DNA from: Paulownia fortunei
Lineage: Eukaryota; Streptophyta; Magnoliopsida; Lamiales; Paulowniaceae
NCBI GenBank assembly: GCA_019321725.1
Contig: CM033107.1
Coordinates: 27,324,157-27,388,156 of the forward strand
Direction: 5' to 3'
Length of the DNA stretch: 64,000 bases
The notes beneath the pieces were generated by a model. That model did not search any database. It worked only from the letters and a program-made list of their open reading frames with translations, and was not told where the DNA came from. Numbering within the stretch: the stretch's first letter is position 1; each line of letters opens with the position of its first letter. Made by a program: the position numbers and the translations under genes. Shown piece by piece: positions 34,401-49,350 of the stretch.

Positions 34401-37400
34401 GAAAAAATACTTTCCTACTGTTAAGCTTAAAGAATATTAAAAATTTAAAAGCTTGGTACCCGTTTCTCTTTTACGTATTCAAATTATAGTATAACAAGAT
34501 TGTTTTTCTTTTTGCTGTATAATTTCAAGGAAAACTTTCATTATTTTCAATGAAAGAAAAAATATATTTTTTACTTTTATAGTTTAATTATGGCTAAAAT
34601 TTAAAAAAGTGACTTCGAATGTTGCTACCGATTTCGGGCTTTTTTAATAAATTTTTATTTTAATTGATTTATTTCTTTTTAAAAGTTTATTTTTTTAAAA
34701 AATTATTTTTTTCTAATAAATTAAAAGTGTATGCTATAACACAAGAGTAAGAATTAGAAAAAATACTTTCCTACTATTAAAGTTAAATAATATTAAAATT
34801 TTAAAAACTTGATACCTGTTTCTCTTTTACGTATTCAAACTATAGTTTAACTAGATTATTTTTTCTTTTTATTGTATAATTTTAAGAAAAACTTACATTA
34901 TTTTCAATGAGATAAATAATATAATTCCTACTTTTATTTTTAATTATGGCTAAAAATTAAAAAAATGACTCCGAATGTTGGTACCTATTTCGAATATTTT
35001 TATTAAAATTTTATTTTAATTGATTTTTTTCTTTTTTAAAGTTTATATTTTAAAAATAATATTTTTTCTAATTAATTAAAAGCGCATGCTATAACACAAG
35101 AGTTAGAATTAGAAAAAATACTTTTCTACTGTTAAGGTTAAATAATATTAAAAATTTAAAAACTTGATACCCGTTTCTCTCTTACGTATTCAAATTATAA
35201 TTTAACTAGATTATTTTTTCTTTTTATTGTATAATTTCAAGGAAAACTTATATTATTTTCAATGAGATAAACAATATATTTCCTATTTTAATTTTTAATT
35301 ATGGCTAAAAATTAAAAAAACAACTCCGAATGTTGGTACCTATTTTGGGCTTTTTTTATTATATTTTTATTTTTAATTAATTTTTTTCTTTTTTAAAGTT
35401 TAGGTTTTAAATTTTTTATTTTTTTCTAATAAATTAAAAGCGTACGCTATAACACAGAAGTTAGAATGAGAAAAAAATATTTTCCTACTGTTAAGGTTAA
35501 ATAATATTAAAAATTTAAAAACTTGATACCTGTTTTACTCTTATGTATTCAAATTATAGTTTAATTGTATTGTTTTTTCTTTTTTCTGTATATTTTGAAG
35601 AAAAATCTACATTATTTTCAATGAGATAAACAATATATTTCCTACTTTTATTTTTAATTATGGCTAAAATTTGAAAAAGCTACATCGAACATTGGTACCT
35701 ATTCCAAGCTTTTTTATTAAATTTTTATTTTTAATTAATTTTTTTCTTTTTAAAAGTTTACATTTTAAAAAGATTATTTTTTTTAATAAATACAGGAGTA
35801 AGAATTAGAAAAAATACTTTCCTATGATTAAGGACAAATAATATTAAAAATTTTAAAAACTTGATACCCGTTTTTCTCTTACATATTCAAATTATAGTTT
35901 AACAGGATTATATTTTCTTTTTACTGTATAATTTCAACGAAAACTACAATATTTTCAATGAGAAAAACAATATATTTCCTACTTTTATTTTTTATTATGG
36001 CTAAAATTTGAAAAAGCTACATCGAACATTGGTACCTATTCCGAGCTTTTTTATTAGATTTTTATTTTAATTGATTTTTTTCTTTTTAAAAGTTTACGTT
36101 TTAAAAAATTTATTTTTTTCTAATAAATTAAAATCGCATGCTATAATACATGAGTAAGAATTAGAAAAAATACTTTTCTATGATTAAGGATAAATAATAT
36201 TAAAAATTTAAAAACTTGATATCCGTTTCTCTCTTACGTATTCAAATTATAGTTTAATTGGATTATTTTTTCTTTTTACTGTATAATTTCAAGGAAAACT
36301 TATATTATTTTCAATGAAAGAAACATAATATTTTCTATTTTATTTTTAATTATGGTTAAAAATTGCAAAACGACTCCCAATGTTGGTACGTATTTTAGGC
36401 TTTTTTATTAAATTTATTTTAATTGATTTTTTTCTTTTTTAAAATTTACGTTTTAAAATTTTATATTTTTCTAAAAAATTAAAAGCGTATGCTATAATAC
36501 ATGAGTTAGAATAAGAAAAAATACTTTCCTACGGTTAAGGACAAATAATATTAAAATTTTAAAAACTTGATACCCGTTTCTCTATTTAGTATTCAAATTA
36601 TAGTTTAATTGGATTATTTTTTCTTTTTACTATATAATTTTAAGGAAAACTTACAATATTTTCAATGAGAGAAACAATATATTTTCTACTTTTATTTTTT
36701 ATTGTGGTTAAAATTTAAAAAAGCTACATCGAACGTTGGTACCTATTTCGAGCTTTTTTATTAAATTTTTATTTTAATTGATTTTTTTCTTTTTTAAAAG
36801 TTTACGTTTTAAAATTTTATTTTTTTCAAATAAATTAAAAGCGTATGCTATAACACAGGAGCTAGAATTACAAAAGAAACTTTCCAACTGTTAAGGTTAA
36901 ATAGTATTAAATACTTAAAAACTTGATACCCGTTTCTCTCTTACGTATTCAAATTATAGTTTAACTGGATTATTTTTTCTTTTTACTATATAATTTCAAG
37001 GAAAACTTACATTATTTTCAATGATAGAAATAATATATATACTACTTTTAATTTTAATAATGGCTAAAAATTTAAAAAATGACTCTGAATATTGGTACCT
37101 ATTTCTTGCTTTCTTTTTAAATTTTTATTTTAATTGATTTGTTTCTTTTTTAAAGTTTACATTTTAAAATTTTTATTTTTTTCTAATAAAATAAAAGTGT
37201 ATGCTATAATACAGGAGTTAGAATTAGAAAAAATACTTTCCTGCGGTTAAGGACAAATAATATTAAAAGTTTAAAAATTTGATACCCGTTTCTCTCTTAC
37301 GTATTCACATTATAGTTTTATTGGATTGTATTTTCTTTTTACTATATAATTTGAAGGAAAACTTACATTATTTTCAATGATTGAAATAATATATTTACTA

Positions 37401-38599
37401 CTTTTAATTTTAATAATGGCTAAAAATTGAAAGGGCGACTCCGAATGTAGGTACCTATTTCTTGCTTTCTTTTTAAATTTTTATTTTAATTGATTTGTTT
37501 CTTTTTTAAAGTTTACGTTTTAACAAAAATATTTTTTTTTCTAATAAAATAAAAGCCTATGCTATAATAGATGAGTTAGAATTAAAAAAAATACTTTCCT
37601 ACGGTTAAGCACAAATAATATTAAAAATTTAAAAACATAATATCCCTTTCTCTCTTATGTATTCAAATTATAGTGTAATTGAATTGTTTTTTATTTTTAC
37701 TGTATAATTTCAAGGAAAACTTACATTATTTTCAATGAGAGAAACAATATATTTCCTACTTTTAATTTTAATTAGGGCTAAAAGTTGAAAAAGCATCTCC
37801 GAATGTTGGTACCTATATCTTGCTTTCTAAATAAAATTTTTATTTTAATTGATTTTTTTCTTTTTAAAAGTTTACATTTTAAAAAATTTATTTTTTCTAA
37901 TAAATTAAAAGCGTATACTATAAAACAGAAGTTAGAATTAGAAAAAATACTTTCCTACGGTTAAGGATAAATAATATTAAAAATTTAAAAACTTGATACT
38001 CGTTCCTCTCTTACGTATTCAAATTATTGTTTGATTGGATTATTTTTTCTTTTTACTATATAATTTCAAGGAAAACTTACATTATTTTCATTGATAGAAA
38101 TAATATATATACTACTTTTAATTTTAATAATGGCTAAAAATTGAAAAAAAGACTCCGAATGGTGGTACCTATTTCTTGCTTTCTTTTTAAATTTTTATGT
38201 TGATTGATTGGTTTCTTTTTTAAAGTTTACGTTTCAATAAATTTAATTTTTTCTAATCAAATAAAAGTGTATGCTATTAGAGGAGTTAGAATTAGAAAAA
38301 ATACTTTCCTACGGTTAAGGACAAATAATATTAAAAATTTAAAAACTTGATACCCCTTTCTCTCTTATGTATTCAAATTATAGTTTAATTGGATTATTTT
38401 TTATTTTCACTATATAATTTCAAGGAAAACATATATTATTTTCAGTGAGAGAAACAATATATTTCCTACTTTTAATTTTAATTAGGGCTAAAAATTGAAA
38501 AAGTGACTGCGAATGTTGGTACCTATATCTTGCTTTCTAATTAAAATTTTATTTTAATTGATTTTTTTCTTTTTAAAAGTTTACATTTTAAAAAATTTA

Positions 38600-41500
38600 T
38601 TATTTTCTAATAAATTAAAAGCGTATGGTATAATACAGGAGTAAGAATTAAAAAAAATACTTTCCTATGGTTAATGATAAATAATATTAAAACTTTATAA
38701 ACTTGATACCCGTTTCTGTCTTACGTATTCAAATGATAATTTAACTAGATTGTTTTTTCTTTTTACTGTATTCTTTCAAGGAAAATTTACATTATTTTCA
38801 ATGATAGAAATAATATATTTACTACTTTTAATTTTAATTATGGCTAAAAATTAAAAAAGCGACTACGAATGTTGGTACCTATTTGTTGCTTTCTTATTAA
38901 ATTTTTTTAATTGATTTGTTTCTTTTTTAAAGTTTACGTTTTAAAAAATTTAATTTTTTCTAATAAAATAAAAGCGTATGCTTTAATATAGAAGTTAGAA
39001 TTAGAAAAAATACTTTCCTACGGTTAAAGACAAATAATATTAAAACTTTAAAACTTGATACTCGTTTCTCTCTTACGTATTCAAATTATAGTTTAACTGG
39101 ATTATTTTTTTTGTACTATATAATTTCAACGAAAACTTACATTAGTTTCAATGATAGAAATAATATATTTACTACTTTTAATTTTAATTATGGCTAAAAA
39201 TTGAAAAATCGACTTCGAATGTTGGTACCTATTTCTTGCTTTTTTATTAAACTTTTATTTTGATTGATTTGTTTCTTTTTTAAACTTTACGTTTGAAAAA
39301 ATTTAATTTTTTCTAATAAAATAAAAGCGTATACTATAATAGAGTAGTTAGAATTAGAAAAAATACTTTCCTACGGTTAAGGACAAATAATATTAAAACT
39401 TTAAAACTTGATACCCATTTCTCTCTTACGTATTCAAATTATAATGCAATTGTATTGTTTTTTCTTTTTACTATATAATTTCAAGAAAACTTACATTATT
39501 TTCAATGATAGAAATAATATATTTACTACTTTTAAATTTGATAAGGGCTAAAAATTAAAAAAGTGACTCCGAATGTTAGTACCTATTTTTTGCTTTGTTT
39601 TAAATTTTTATTTTAGTTGATTTGTTTTTTTTTAAAGTTTACGTTTTAAAAAAAAATATTTTTTCTAATAAAATAAAAGTGTATGCTATAATATAGAAAT
39701 TAGAATTAGAAAAAATACTTTCCTACGGTTAAGGACAAATAATATCAAAAATTTAAAAACTTGATACCCGTTTCTCTCTTACGTATTCAAATTATAGTTT
39801 AATTGGATTGTTTTTTCTTTTTACTATATAATTTCAAGGAAAACTTACATTATTTTCAATGGTAGAAATAATATATTTACTGCTTTTAATTTTAATTATT
39901 GCTAAAAATTGAAAAAGCGACTATGAATGTTGGTACCTATTTCTTGATTTCTTATTAAATTTTTATTTTAATTGATTTGTTTCTTTTTTAAAGTTTACGT
40001 ATTAAAAATTTTATTTTTTTCTAATAAAATAAAAGCGTATGCTATAATATAAGAGTTAGAATTAGAAAAAATACATTCCTACGGTTAAGGACAAATAATA
40101 TTAAAACTTTAAAACTTGATACCCGTTTCCCTCTTACGTGTTCAAATTATAGTTTAATTGAATTGTTTTTTCTTTTACTATATAATTTCAAGGAAAACTT
40201 ACATTATTTTCAATGATAGAAATAATATATTTACTACTTTTAATTTTAATAATGGCTAAAAATTGAAAAAGCGACTCCGAATCTAGGTACAAATTTCTTG
40301 CTTTCTTTTAAATTTTTATTTTAATTGATTTGTTTCTTTTTTAAAGTTATGTTTTAAAAAAAATATTTTTTTCAAATAAAATAAAAGCATATGCTATAAT
40401 ATAGAAATTAGAATTAGAAAAAATACTTTCCTACGGTTAAGGACAAATAATATTAAAACTTTAAAACGTGATACCAATTCCCTCTTACGTATTCAAATTA
40501 TAATGTAATTGTATTATTTTTTTTTATTGTTTTATTTCAAGGAAAACTTACATTATTTCAATTATAGATATAATATATTTACTACTTTTAATTTTAAAAA
40601 TGGCTAAAAAGTGCAAAAAGCGACTTCAAATGTCGGTACTTATTTCTTGCTTTCTTATTAAATTTTTATTTTGATTGATTTGTTTCTTTTTTAAAGTTTA
40701 CGTTTTAAAAAATCTAATTTTTTCTAATAAAATAAAAGCGTATACTATAATACAGGAGTTAGAATTAGAAAAAATACTTTCCTACGGTTAAGAACAAATA
40801 ATATTAAAACTTTAAAAATTTGATACCCGTTTCTCTCTTACGTTTTCAAATTATAATGTAATTGGATTATTTTTTCTTTTTACTATATAATTTCAAGGAA
40901 AACTTACATTATTTTCAATGATAGAAATAACATATTTACTACTTTTAATTTTAATAATGGCTAAAAATTGAAAAAGCGACTGCGAATGTTGGTATCTATT
41001 TCTTGCTTTCTTTATAAATTTTTATTTTAGTTGATTTGTTTCTTTTCTAAAGTTTACGTTTTAAAAAAATTATTATTTTTCTAATAAATTAAAAGCGTAT
41101 GGTATAATACAGGAGTAAGAATTAAAAAAAATACTTTCCTATGGTTAATGATAAATAATATTAAAACTTTATAAACTTGATACCCGTTTCTGTCTTACGT
41201 ATTCAAATGATAATTTAACTAGATTGTTTTTTCTTTTTACTGTATTCTTTCAAGGAAAACTTACATTATTTTCAATGATAGAAATAATATATTTACTACT
41301 TTTAATTTTAATTATGGCTAAAAATTAAAAAAGCGACTACGAATGTTGGTACCTATTTGTTGCTTTCTTATTAAATTTTTTTTAATTGATTTGTTTCTTT
41401 TTTAAAGTTTACGTTTTAAAAAATTTAATTTTTTCTAATAAAATAAAAGCGTATGCTTTAATATAGAAGTTAGAATTAGAAAAAATACTTTCCTACGGTT

Positions 41501-43555
41501 AAAGACAAATAATATTAAAACTTTAAAACTTGATACTCGTTTCTCTCTTACGTATTCAAATTATAGTTTAACTGGATTATTTTTTTTTGTACTATATAAT
41601 TTCAACGAAAACTTACATTAGTTTCAATGATAGAAATAATATATTTACTACTTTTAATTTTAATTATGGCTAAAAATTGAAAAATCGACTTCGAATGTTG
41701 GTACCTATTTCTTGCTTTTTTATTAAACTTTTATTTTGATTGATTTGTTTCTTTTTAAACTTTACGTTTGAAAAAATTTAATTTTTTCTAATAAAATAAA
41801 AGCGTATACTATAATAGAGTAGTTAGAATTAGAAAAAATACTTTCCTACGGTTAAGGACAAATAATATTAAAACTTTAAAACTTGATACCCATTTCTCTC
41901 TTACGTATTCAAATTATAATGCAATTGTATTGTTTTTTTTTTTTTTTACTATATAATTTCAAGGAAAACTTACATTATTTTCAATGATAGAAATAATATA
42001 TTTACTACTTTTAAATTTGATAAGGGCTAAAAATTAAAAAAGTGACTCCGAATGTTAGTACCTATTTTTTGCTTTGTTTTTAAATTTTTATTTTAGTTGA
42101 TTTGTTTTTTTTAAAGTTTACGTTTTAAAAAAAATATTTTTTTCTAATAAAATAAAAGTGTATGCTATAATATAGAAATTAGAATTAGAAAAAATACTTT
42201 CCTATGGTTAAGGACAAATAATATCAAAAATTTAAAAACTTGATACCCGTTTCTCTCTTACGTATTCAAATTATAGTTTAATTGGATTGTTTTTTCTTTT
42301 TACTATATAATTTCAAGGAAAACTTACATTATTTTCAATGGTAGAAATAATATATTTACTGCTTTTAATTTTAATTATTGCTAAAAATTGAAAAAGCGAC
42401 TATGAATGTTGGTACCTATTTCTTGATTTCTTATTAAATTTTTATTTTAATTGATTTGTTTCTTTTTTAAAGTTTACGTATTAAAAATTTTATTTTTTTC
42501 TAATAAAATAAAAGCGTATGCTATAATATAAGAGTTAGAATTAGAAAAAATACATTCCTACGGTTAAGGACAAATAATATTAAAACTTTAAAACTTGATA
42601 CCCGTTTCCCTCTTACGTGTTCAAATTATAGTTTAATTGAATTGTTTTTTCTTTTTACTATATAATTTCAAGGAAAACTTACATTATTTTCAATGATAGA
42701 AATAATATATTTACTACTTTTAATTTTAATAATGGCTAAAAATTGAAAAAGCGACTCCGAATCTAGGTACCAATTTCTTGCTTTCTTTTAAATTTTTATT
42801 TTAATTGATTTGTTTCTTTTTTAAAGTTTATGTTTTAAAAAAAATATTTTTTTCAAATAAAATAAAAGCATATGCTATAATATAGAATTAGAATTAGAAA
42901 AAATACTTTCCTACGGTTAAGGACAAATAATATTAAAACTTTAAAACGTGATACCAATTCCCTCTTACGTATTCAAATTATAATGTAATTGTATTATTTT
43001 TTTTTATTGTTTTATTTCAAGGAAAACTTACATTATTTCAATTATAGATATAATATATTTACTACTTTTAATTTTAAAAATGGCTAAAAAGTGCAAAAAG
43101 CGACTTCAAATGTCGGTACTTATTTCTTGCTTTCTTATTAAAATTTTATTTTGATTGATTTGTTTCTTTTTTAAAGTTTACGTTTTAAAAAATCTAATTT
43201 TTTCTAATAAAATAAAAGCGTATACTATAATACAGGAGTTAGAATTAGAAAAAATACTTTCCTACGGTTAAGAACAAATAATATTAAAACTTTAAAAATT
43301 TGATACCCGTTTCTCTCTTACGTTTTCAAATTATAATGTAATTGGATTATTTTCTTTTTACTATATAATTTCAAGGAAAACTTACATTATTTTCAATGAT
43401 AGAAATAACATATTTACTACTTTTAATTTTAATAATGGCTAAAAATTGAAAAAGCGACTGCGAATGTTGGTATCTATTTCTTGCTTTCTTTATAAATTTT
43501 TATTTTAGTTGATTTGTTTCTTTTCTAAAGTTTACGTTTTAAAAAAATTATTATT
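38600..43555. repeat. Tandem duplication of a 2.47-kb, seven-monomer block
   Basis: A seven-monomer block at about 38600-41074 is repeated at about 41075-43555. The private word gcgtatggtataatacagg occurs at 38621 and 41095 (offset 2474) and ggtatctatt at 40991 and 43469 (offset 2478). Rare variants such as tctgtcttacg, ataatgcaattgtattg and ttgataagggct are shared in order. Differences are nearly all homopolymer indels. Confidence 0.85.
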
Positions 43556-46500
43556 TTCTTATAAAATAAAAGCGTATGCTATAATACAGGAGTTAGAATT
43601 AGAAAAAATACTTTCCTACGGTTAATGACAAATAATATTAAAACTTTAAAACTTGATACCCGTTTCTCTTTTGCGTATTCAAATTATAATGTAAGTGCAT
43701 TGCTTTTTTTTTTACTGTTTAATTTCAAGAAAAACTTACATTATTTCAATTATAGAAATAATATATTTACTACTTTTAATTTTAATAACGGTTAAAAACT
43801 GAAAAAGCGACTTCGAATGTCGGTACTTATTTCTTGCTTTCTTATTATTTTTATTTTGATTGATTTGTTTCTTTTTTCAAGTTTACGTTTTAAAAAATTT
43901 AATTTTTTCTAATAAAATAAAAGCGTATGCTATGATACAGAAGTTAGAATTAGAAAAAATACTTTCCAACGGTTAAGGACTAATAATATTAAAACTTTAA
44001 AACTTGATACCTGTTTCTCTGTTACGTATTCAAATTATAATGTAATTGGATTGTTTTTTCTTTTTACTATATAATTTCAAGGAAAACTTACATTATTTTC
44101 AATGATAGAAATAATATACTTACTACTTTTAATTTTAATAATGGCTAAAAATTGAAAAAACATTTGCGAATGTTGGTACCTATTTCTTGCTTTCTTTTTA
44201 AAATTTTATTTTAGTTGATTCGTTTATTTTTTAAAGTTTACGTTTTAAAAAAATTATTATTTTCTAATAAAATAAAAGCGTATGCTATAATACAGGAGTT
44301 AGAATTAGAAAAAATACTTTCCAACGGTTAAGGACAAATAATATTAAAACATTGAAAACATGATACCCGTTTCTGTGTTACGTTTTCAAATTATAATGTA
44401 ATTGGATTGTTTTTTCTTTTTACTATACAATTTCAAGGAAAACTTACATTATTTTCAATGATAGAAATTCCATATTTATTACTTTTTATTTTAATAATGG
44501 CTAAAAATTGAAAAAGCGACTGCAAATGTTGGTACCTATTTCTTGCTTTCTTTTTAAATTTTTATTTTAGTTAATTGGTTTTTTTTTAAAGTTTACGTTT
44601 TAAAAAAATTATTATTTTCTAATAAAATAAAAGCGTGTGCTATAATACAGGAGTTATAATTAGAAAAAATACTTTCCTACGGTTAAGGACAAATAATATT
44701 AAAACATTAAAAACTTGATAACCGTTTCTGTCTTACGTATTCAAATTATAATGTAATTGGATTGTTTTTTCTTTTTACTGTATAATTTCAAGGAAAACTT
44801 ACATTATTTTCAATGATAAAAATAACATATTTACTACTTTTAATTTTAATAATGGCTAAAAATTGAAAAAGCGACTGTGAATGTTGGTACCTATTTCTTG
44901 CTTTCTTTTTAAATTTTTATTTTAGTTGATTTGTTTCTTTTCTAAAGTTTACATTTTAAAAAAATTATTATTTTCTAATAAAATAAAAGCGTATGCTATA
45001 ATACAGGAGTTAGAATTAGAAAAAATACTTTCCAATGGTTAAGGACAAATAATATTAAAACTTTAAAACTTGATACCTGTTTGTCTGTTACGTATTCAAA
45101 TTATAATGTAATTGGATTGTTTTTTCCTTTTACTATATAATTTCAAGGAAAACTTATATTAGTTTCAATGATAGAAATAATATATTTACTACTTTTAATT
45201 TTACTAATGGCTAAAAATTGAAAAAACGTTTGCGAATGTTGGCACCTATTTCTTGCTTTCTTTTTAAATTTTTATTTTAGTTTATTCGTTTCTTTTTTAA
45301 AGTTTACATTTTAAAAAAATTATTATTTTCTAATAAAATAAAAGCATATGCTATAGTATAGGAGTTAGAATTAGGAAAAATACTTTCCTACGGTTAAGGA
45401 TAAATAATATTAAAATATTAAAAACTTGATACCCATTTCTCTCTTATGTCTTCAAATTATAATGTAATTGGATTGTTTTTTCTTTTTACTATATAATTTT
45501 AAGGAAAACTTACATTATTTTCAATGATAGAAATTACATATTTACTACTTTTAATTTTAATAATGGCTAAAAATTAAAAAAGCGACTGCGAATGTTGGTA
45601 CCTATTTCTTGCTTTCTTTTTAAAATTTTATTTTAGTTGATTTGTTTCTTTTCTAAAGTTTACGTTTTAAAAAAATTATTATTTTCTAATGAAATAAAAG
45701 CGTATGTTATAATACAGGAGTTAGAATTAGAAAAAATACTTTCAACGGTTAAGGACAAATAATATTAAAAGTTTAAAACTTGATACCTGTTTCTCTTTTA
45801 CGTATTCAAATTATAATGTAATTGTATTGTTTTTTTTACTGTTTAATTTAAAGGAAAACTTACATTATTTCAATTATAGAAATAATATATTTACTACTTT
45901 TAATTTTAATAATGGTTAAAAATTGAAAAAGCGACTTTGAATGTCGGTACTTATTTCTTGCTTTCTTATTAAATTTTTATTTTAATTGATTTGTTTCTTT
46001 TTTAAAGTTTACGTTTTAAAAAATTTAATTTTTTCTAATAAAATAAAAGCGTATGCTATAACAGAGGAGTTAGAATTAGAAAAAATACTTTCCTACGGTT
46101 AAGGACAAATAATATTACAAATGAAAAACTTGATACCCCTCTCTCTCTTATGTATTCAAATTATAGTTTAATTGGATTATTTTTCTTTTTATTATAATTT
46201 CGAGGAAAGCTTACATTATTTTCAGTGATAGAAATAACATATTTACTACTTTTAATTTTAATAATGGCTAAAAATTGAAAAAGCGACTGCGAATGTTGGT
46301 ACCTATTTCTTGCTTTCTTTTTAAATTTTTATTTTAGTTGATTTGTTTCCTTTTTAAAGTTTACGTTATAAAAAAATTATTTTTTTCTAATAAAATAAAA
46401 GCGTATGCTATAATACAGGCGTTAGAATTAGAAAAAATACTTTCCTACAGTTAAGGACAAATAATATTAAAAATTTGAGAACTTGATACCCCTTTCTCTC

Positions 46501-49350
46501 TTATGTATTCAAATTATAGTTTGATTGGATTGTTTTTTCTTTTTACTATATAATTTCAAGGAAAACATACATTATTTTAAATGATAGAAATAATATATTT
46601 ACTACTTTTAATTTTAATAATGGCTAAAAATTGAAAAAGCGTTTGCGAATGTTGGTACCAATTTCTTGCTTTCTTTTTAAATTTTTATTTTAGTTGATTT
46701 GTTTCTTTTTTAAAGTTTATGTTTTAAAAAAATTATTATATTCTAATATAATAAAAGCGTATGCTATAATACAGGTGTTAGAATTAGAAAAAATACTTTC
46801 CAACGGTTAAGGACAAATAATATTAAAACTTTAAAACTTGATACCTGTTTATCTATTACGTATTCAAATTATAATGTAATTGGATTGTTTTTTCTGTTAA
46901 CTATATAATTTCAAGGAAAACTTACATTATTTTCAATGATAGAAATAATATATTTACTACTTTTAATTTTAATAATGGCTAAAAATTAAAAAAGCGACTG
47001 CGAATGTTTCTACGTATTTCTTGCTTTCTTTTTAAATTTTTATTTTAATTGATTTGTTTCTTTTTTAAAGTTTACGTTTTAAAAAAATTATTTTTTTCTA
47101 ATAAAATAAAAGCATATGCTATAATATAGGAGTTAGAATTAGAAAAAATACTTTCCAACGGTTAAGGATAAATAATATTAAAGCTTTAAAACTTGATACC
47201 AGTTTGCCTGTTACGCATTCAAATTATAATGTAATTGGATTGTTTTTTCTGTTTACTATATAATTTCAAGGAAAACTTACATTATTTTCAATGATAGAAA
47301 TAATATATTTACTACTTTTAATTTTAATAATGGCTAAAAATTGAAAAAGCGACTGCGAATGTTGCTATGTATTTCTTGCTTTCTTTTTAAATTTTTATTT
47401 TAATTGATTTGTTTCTTTTTTAAAGTTTACGTTTTTAAAAATTTATATTTTTCTAATAAAATAAATTCGTATGCTATAATACAGGAGTTAGAATTAGAAA
47501 AAAATACTTTGCAACGGTTAAGAACAAATAATATGAAAACTTTAAAAACTTGATACCTGTTTCTCTATTACGTATTCAAATTATTGTTTAATTGTATTAT
47601 TTTTTCTTTTTACTATATAATTTCAAGGAAAACTTACATTATTTTTAATGATAGAAATAATATATTTACTACTTTTAATTTTAATAGTGGCTAAAAATTG
47701 AAAAAGCCAATCCGAATGTTGGTACCTATTTCATGATTTCTTTTTAAATTTTTATTTTAGTGGATTTATTTATTTTTTAAAGTTTATGTTTAAGAAAATT
47801 TATTTTTTTCTAAAAAAATAAAAGCGTATGCTATAATACAGGACTTAGAATTAGAAAAAATACTTTCCAATGGTTACGGAACAAATAATATTAAAACTTT
47901 AAAACTTGATACGTGTTTCTCTGTTACGTATTCAAATTATAATGTAATTGGATTGATTTTTTTTTCTTTTTACTATATAATTTCAAGAAAAACTTACATT
48001 ATTTTCAGTGATAGAAATAATATATTTACTACTTTTAATTTTAATAATGGCTAAAAATTGAAAAAACGTTTGCGAATGTTGGTACCTATTTCTTGCTTTC
48101 TTTTTAAAATTTTATTTTAGTTGATTTGTTTCTTTTTTAAAGTTTACTTTTAAAAAAATTATAATTTTCTAATTAAATAAAAGCGTATGCTATAATACAG
48201 GAGTTAGAATTAGAAAAAAATACTTTCCTACGGTTAATGACAAATAATATTAAAACTTTAAAAACTTGATACCTGTTTCTCTATTACGTATTCAAATTAT
48301 AGTTTAATTGTATTGTTTTTTCTTTTTAATATATAATTTCAAGGAAAACATACATTATTTTCAATGATAGAAATAATATATTTACCACTTTTAATTTTAA
48401 TAGTGGCTAAAAATTGAAAAAGCGACTGTGAATGTTGGTACCTATTTTTTGCTTTCTTTTTAAATTTTTATTTTAGTTGATTTGTTTCGTTTTTAAAGTT
48501 TACGTTTTAAAAAATTTATTTTTTTCTAGTAAAATAAAAGTGTATGCTATAATACAGGACTTAGAATTAGAAAAAATACTTTCCTACGGTTAAGGACAAA
48601 TAGTATGAAAACTTTAAAAACTTGATACCTGTTTCTCTATTACGTATTCAAATTATTGTTTAATTGTATTATTTTTTCTTTTTACTATATAATTTCAAGG
48701 AAAACTTACATTATTTTCAATGATAGAAATAATATATATACTACTTTTAATTTTAATAATGGCTAAAAATTAAAAAAGCGACTGCGAATGTTGGTACCTT
48801 TTTTTTGCTTTCTTTTTAAAATTTTATTTTAATTGATTTGTTTCTTTTTTAAAGTTTACGTTTTAAAAAAATTATTTTTTTCTAATAAAATAAAAGCGTA
48901 TGCTATAATACAGGAGTTAGAATTAGAAAAAAATACTTTCCTACGGTTAAGGACAAATAGTATTAAAACTTTAAAAACTTGATACCTGTTTCTCTATTAC
49001 GTATTCAAATTATAGTTTAATTGTATTCTTTTTCTTTTTAATATATAATTTCAAGGAAAACATACATTATTTTCAATGATAGAAATAATATATTACTACT
49101 TTTAATTTTAACAGTGGCTAAAAATTGAAAAAACGACTGTGAATGTTGGTACCTATTTCTTGCTTTCTTTTTAAATTTTTATTTTAGTTGATTTGTTTCT
49201 TTTTTAAAGTTTACGTTTTAAAAAATTTATTTTTTTCTAGTAAAATAAAAGCGTATGCTATAATACAGGACTTAGAATTAGAGAAAATACTTTCATACGG
49301 TTAAGGGCAAATAATATTAAAATTTTAAAAATTTGATACACGTTTCTCTC

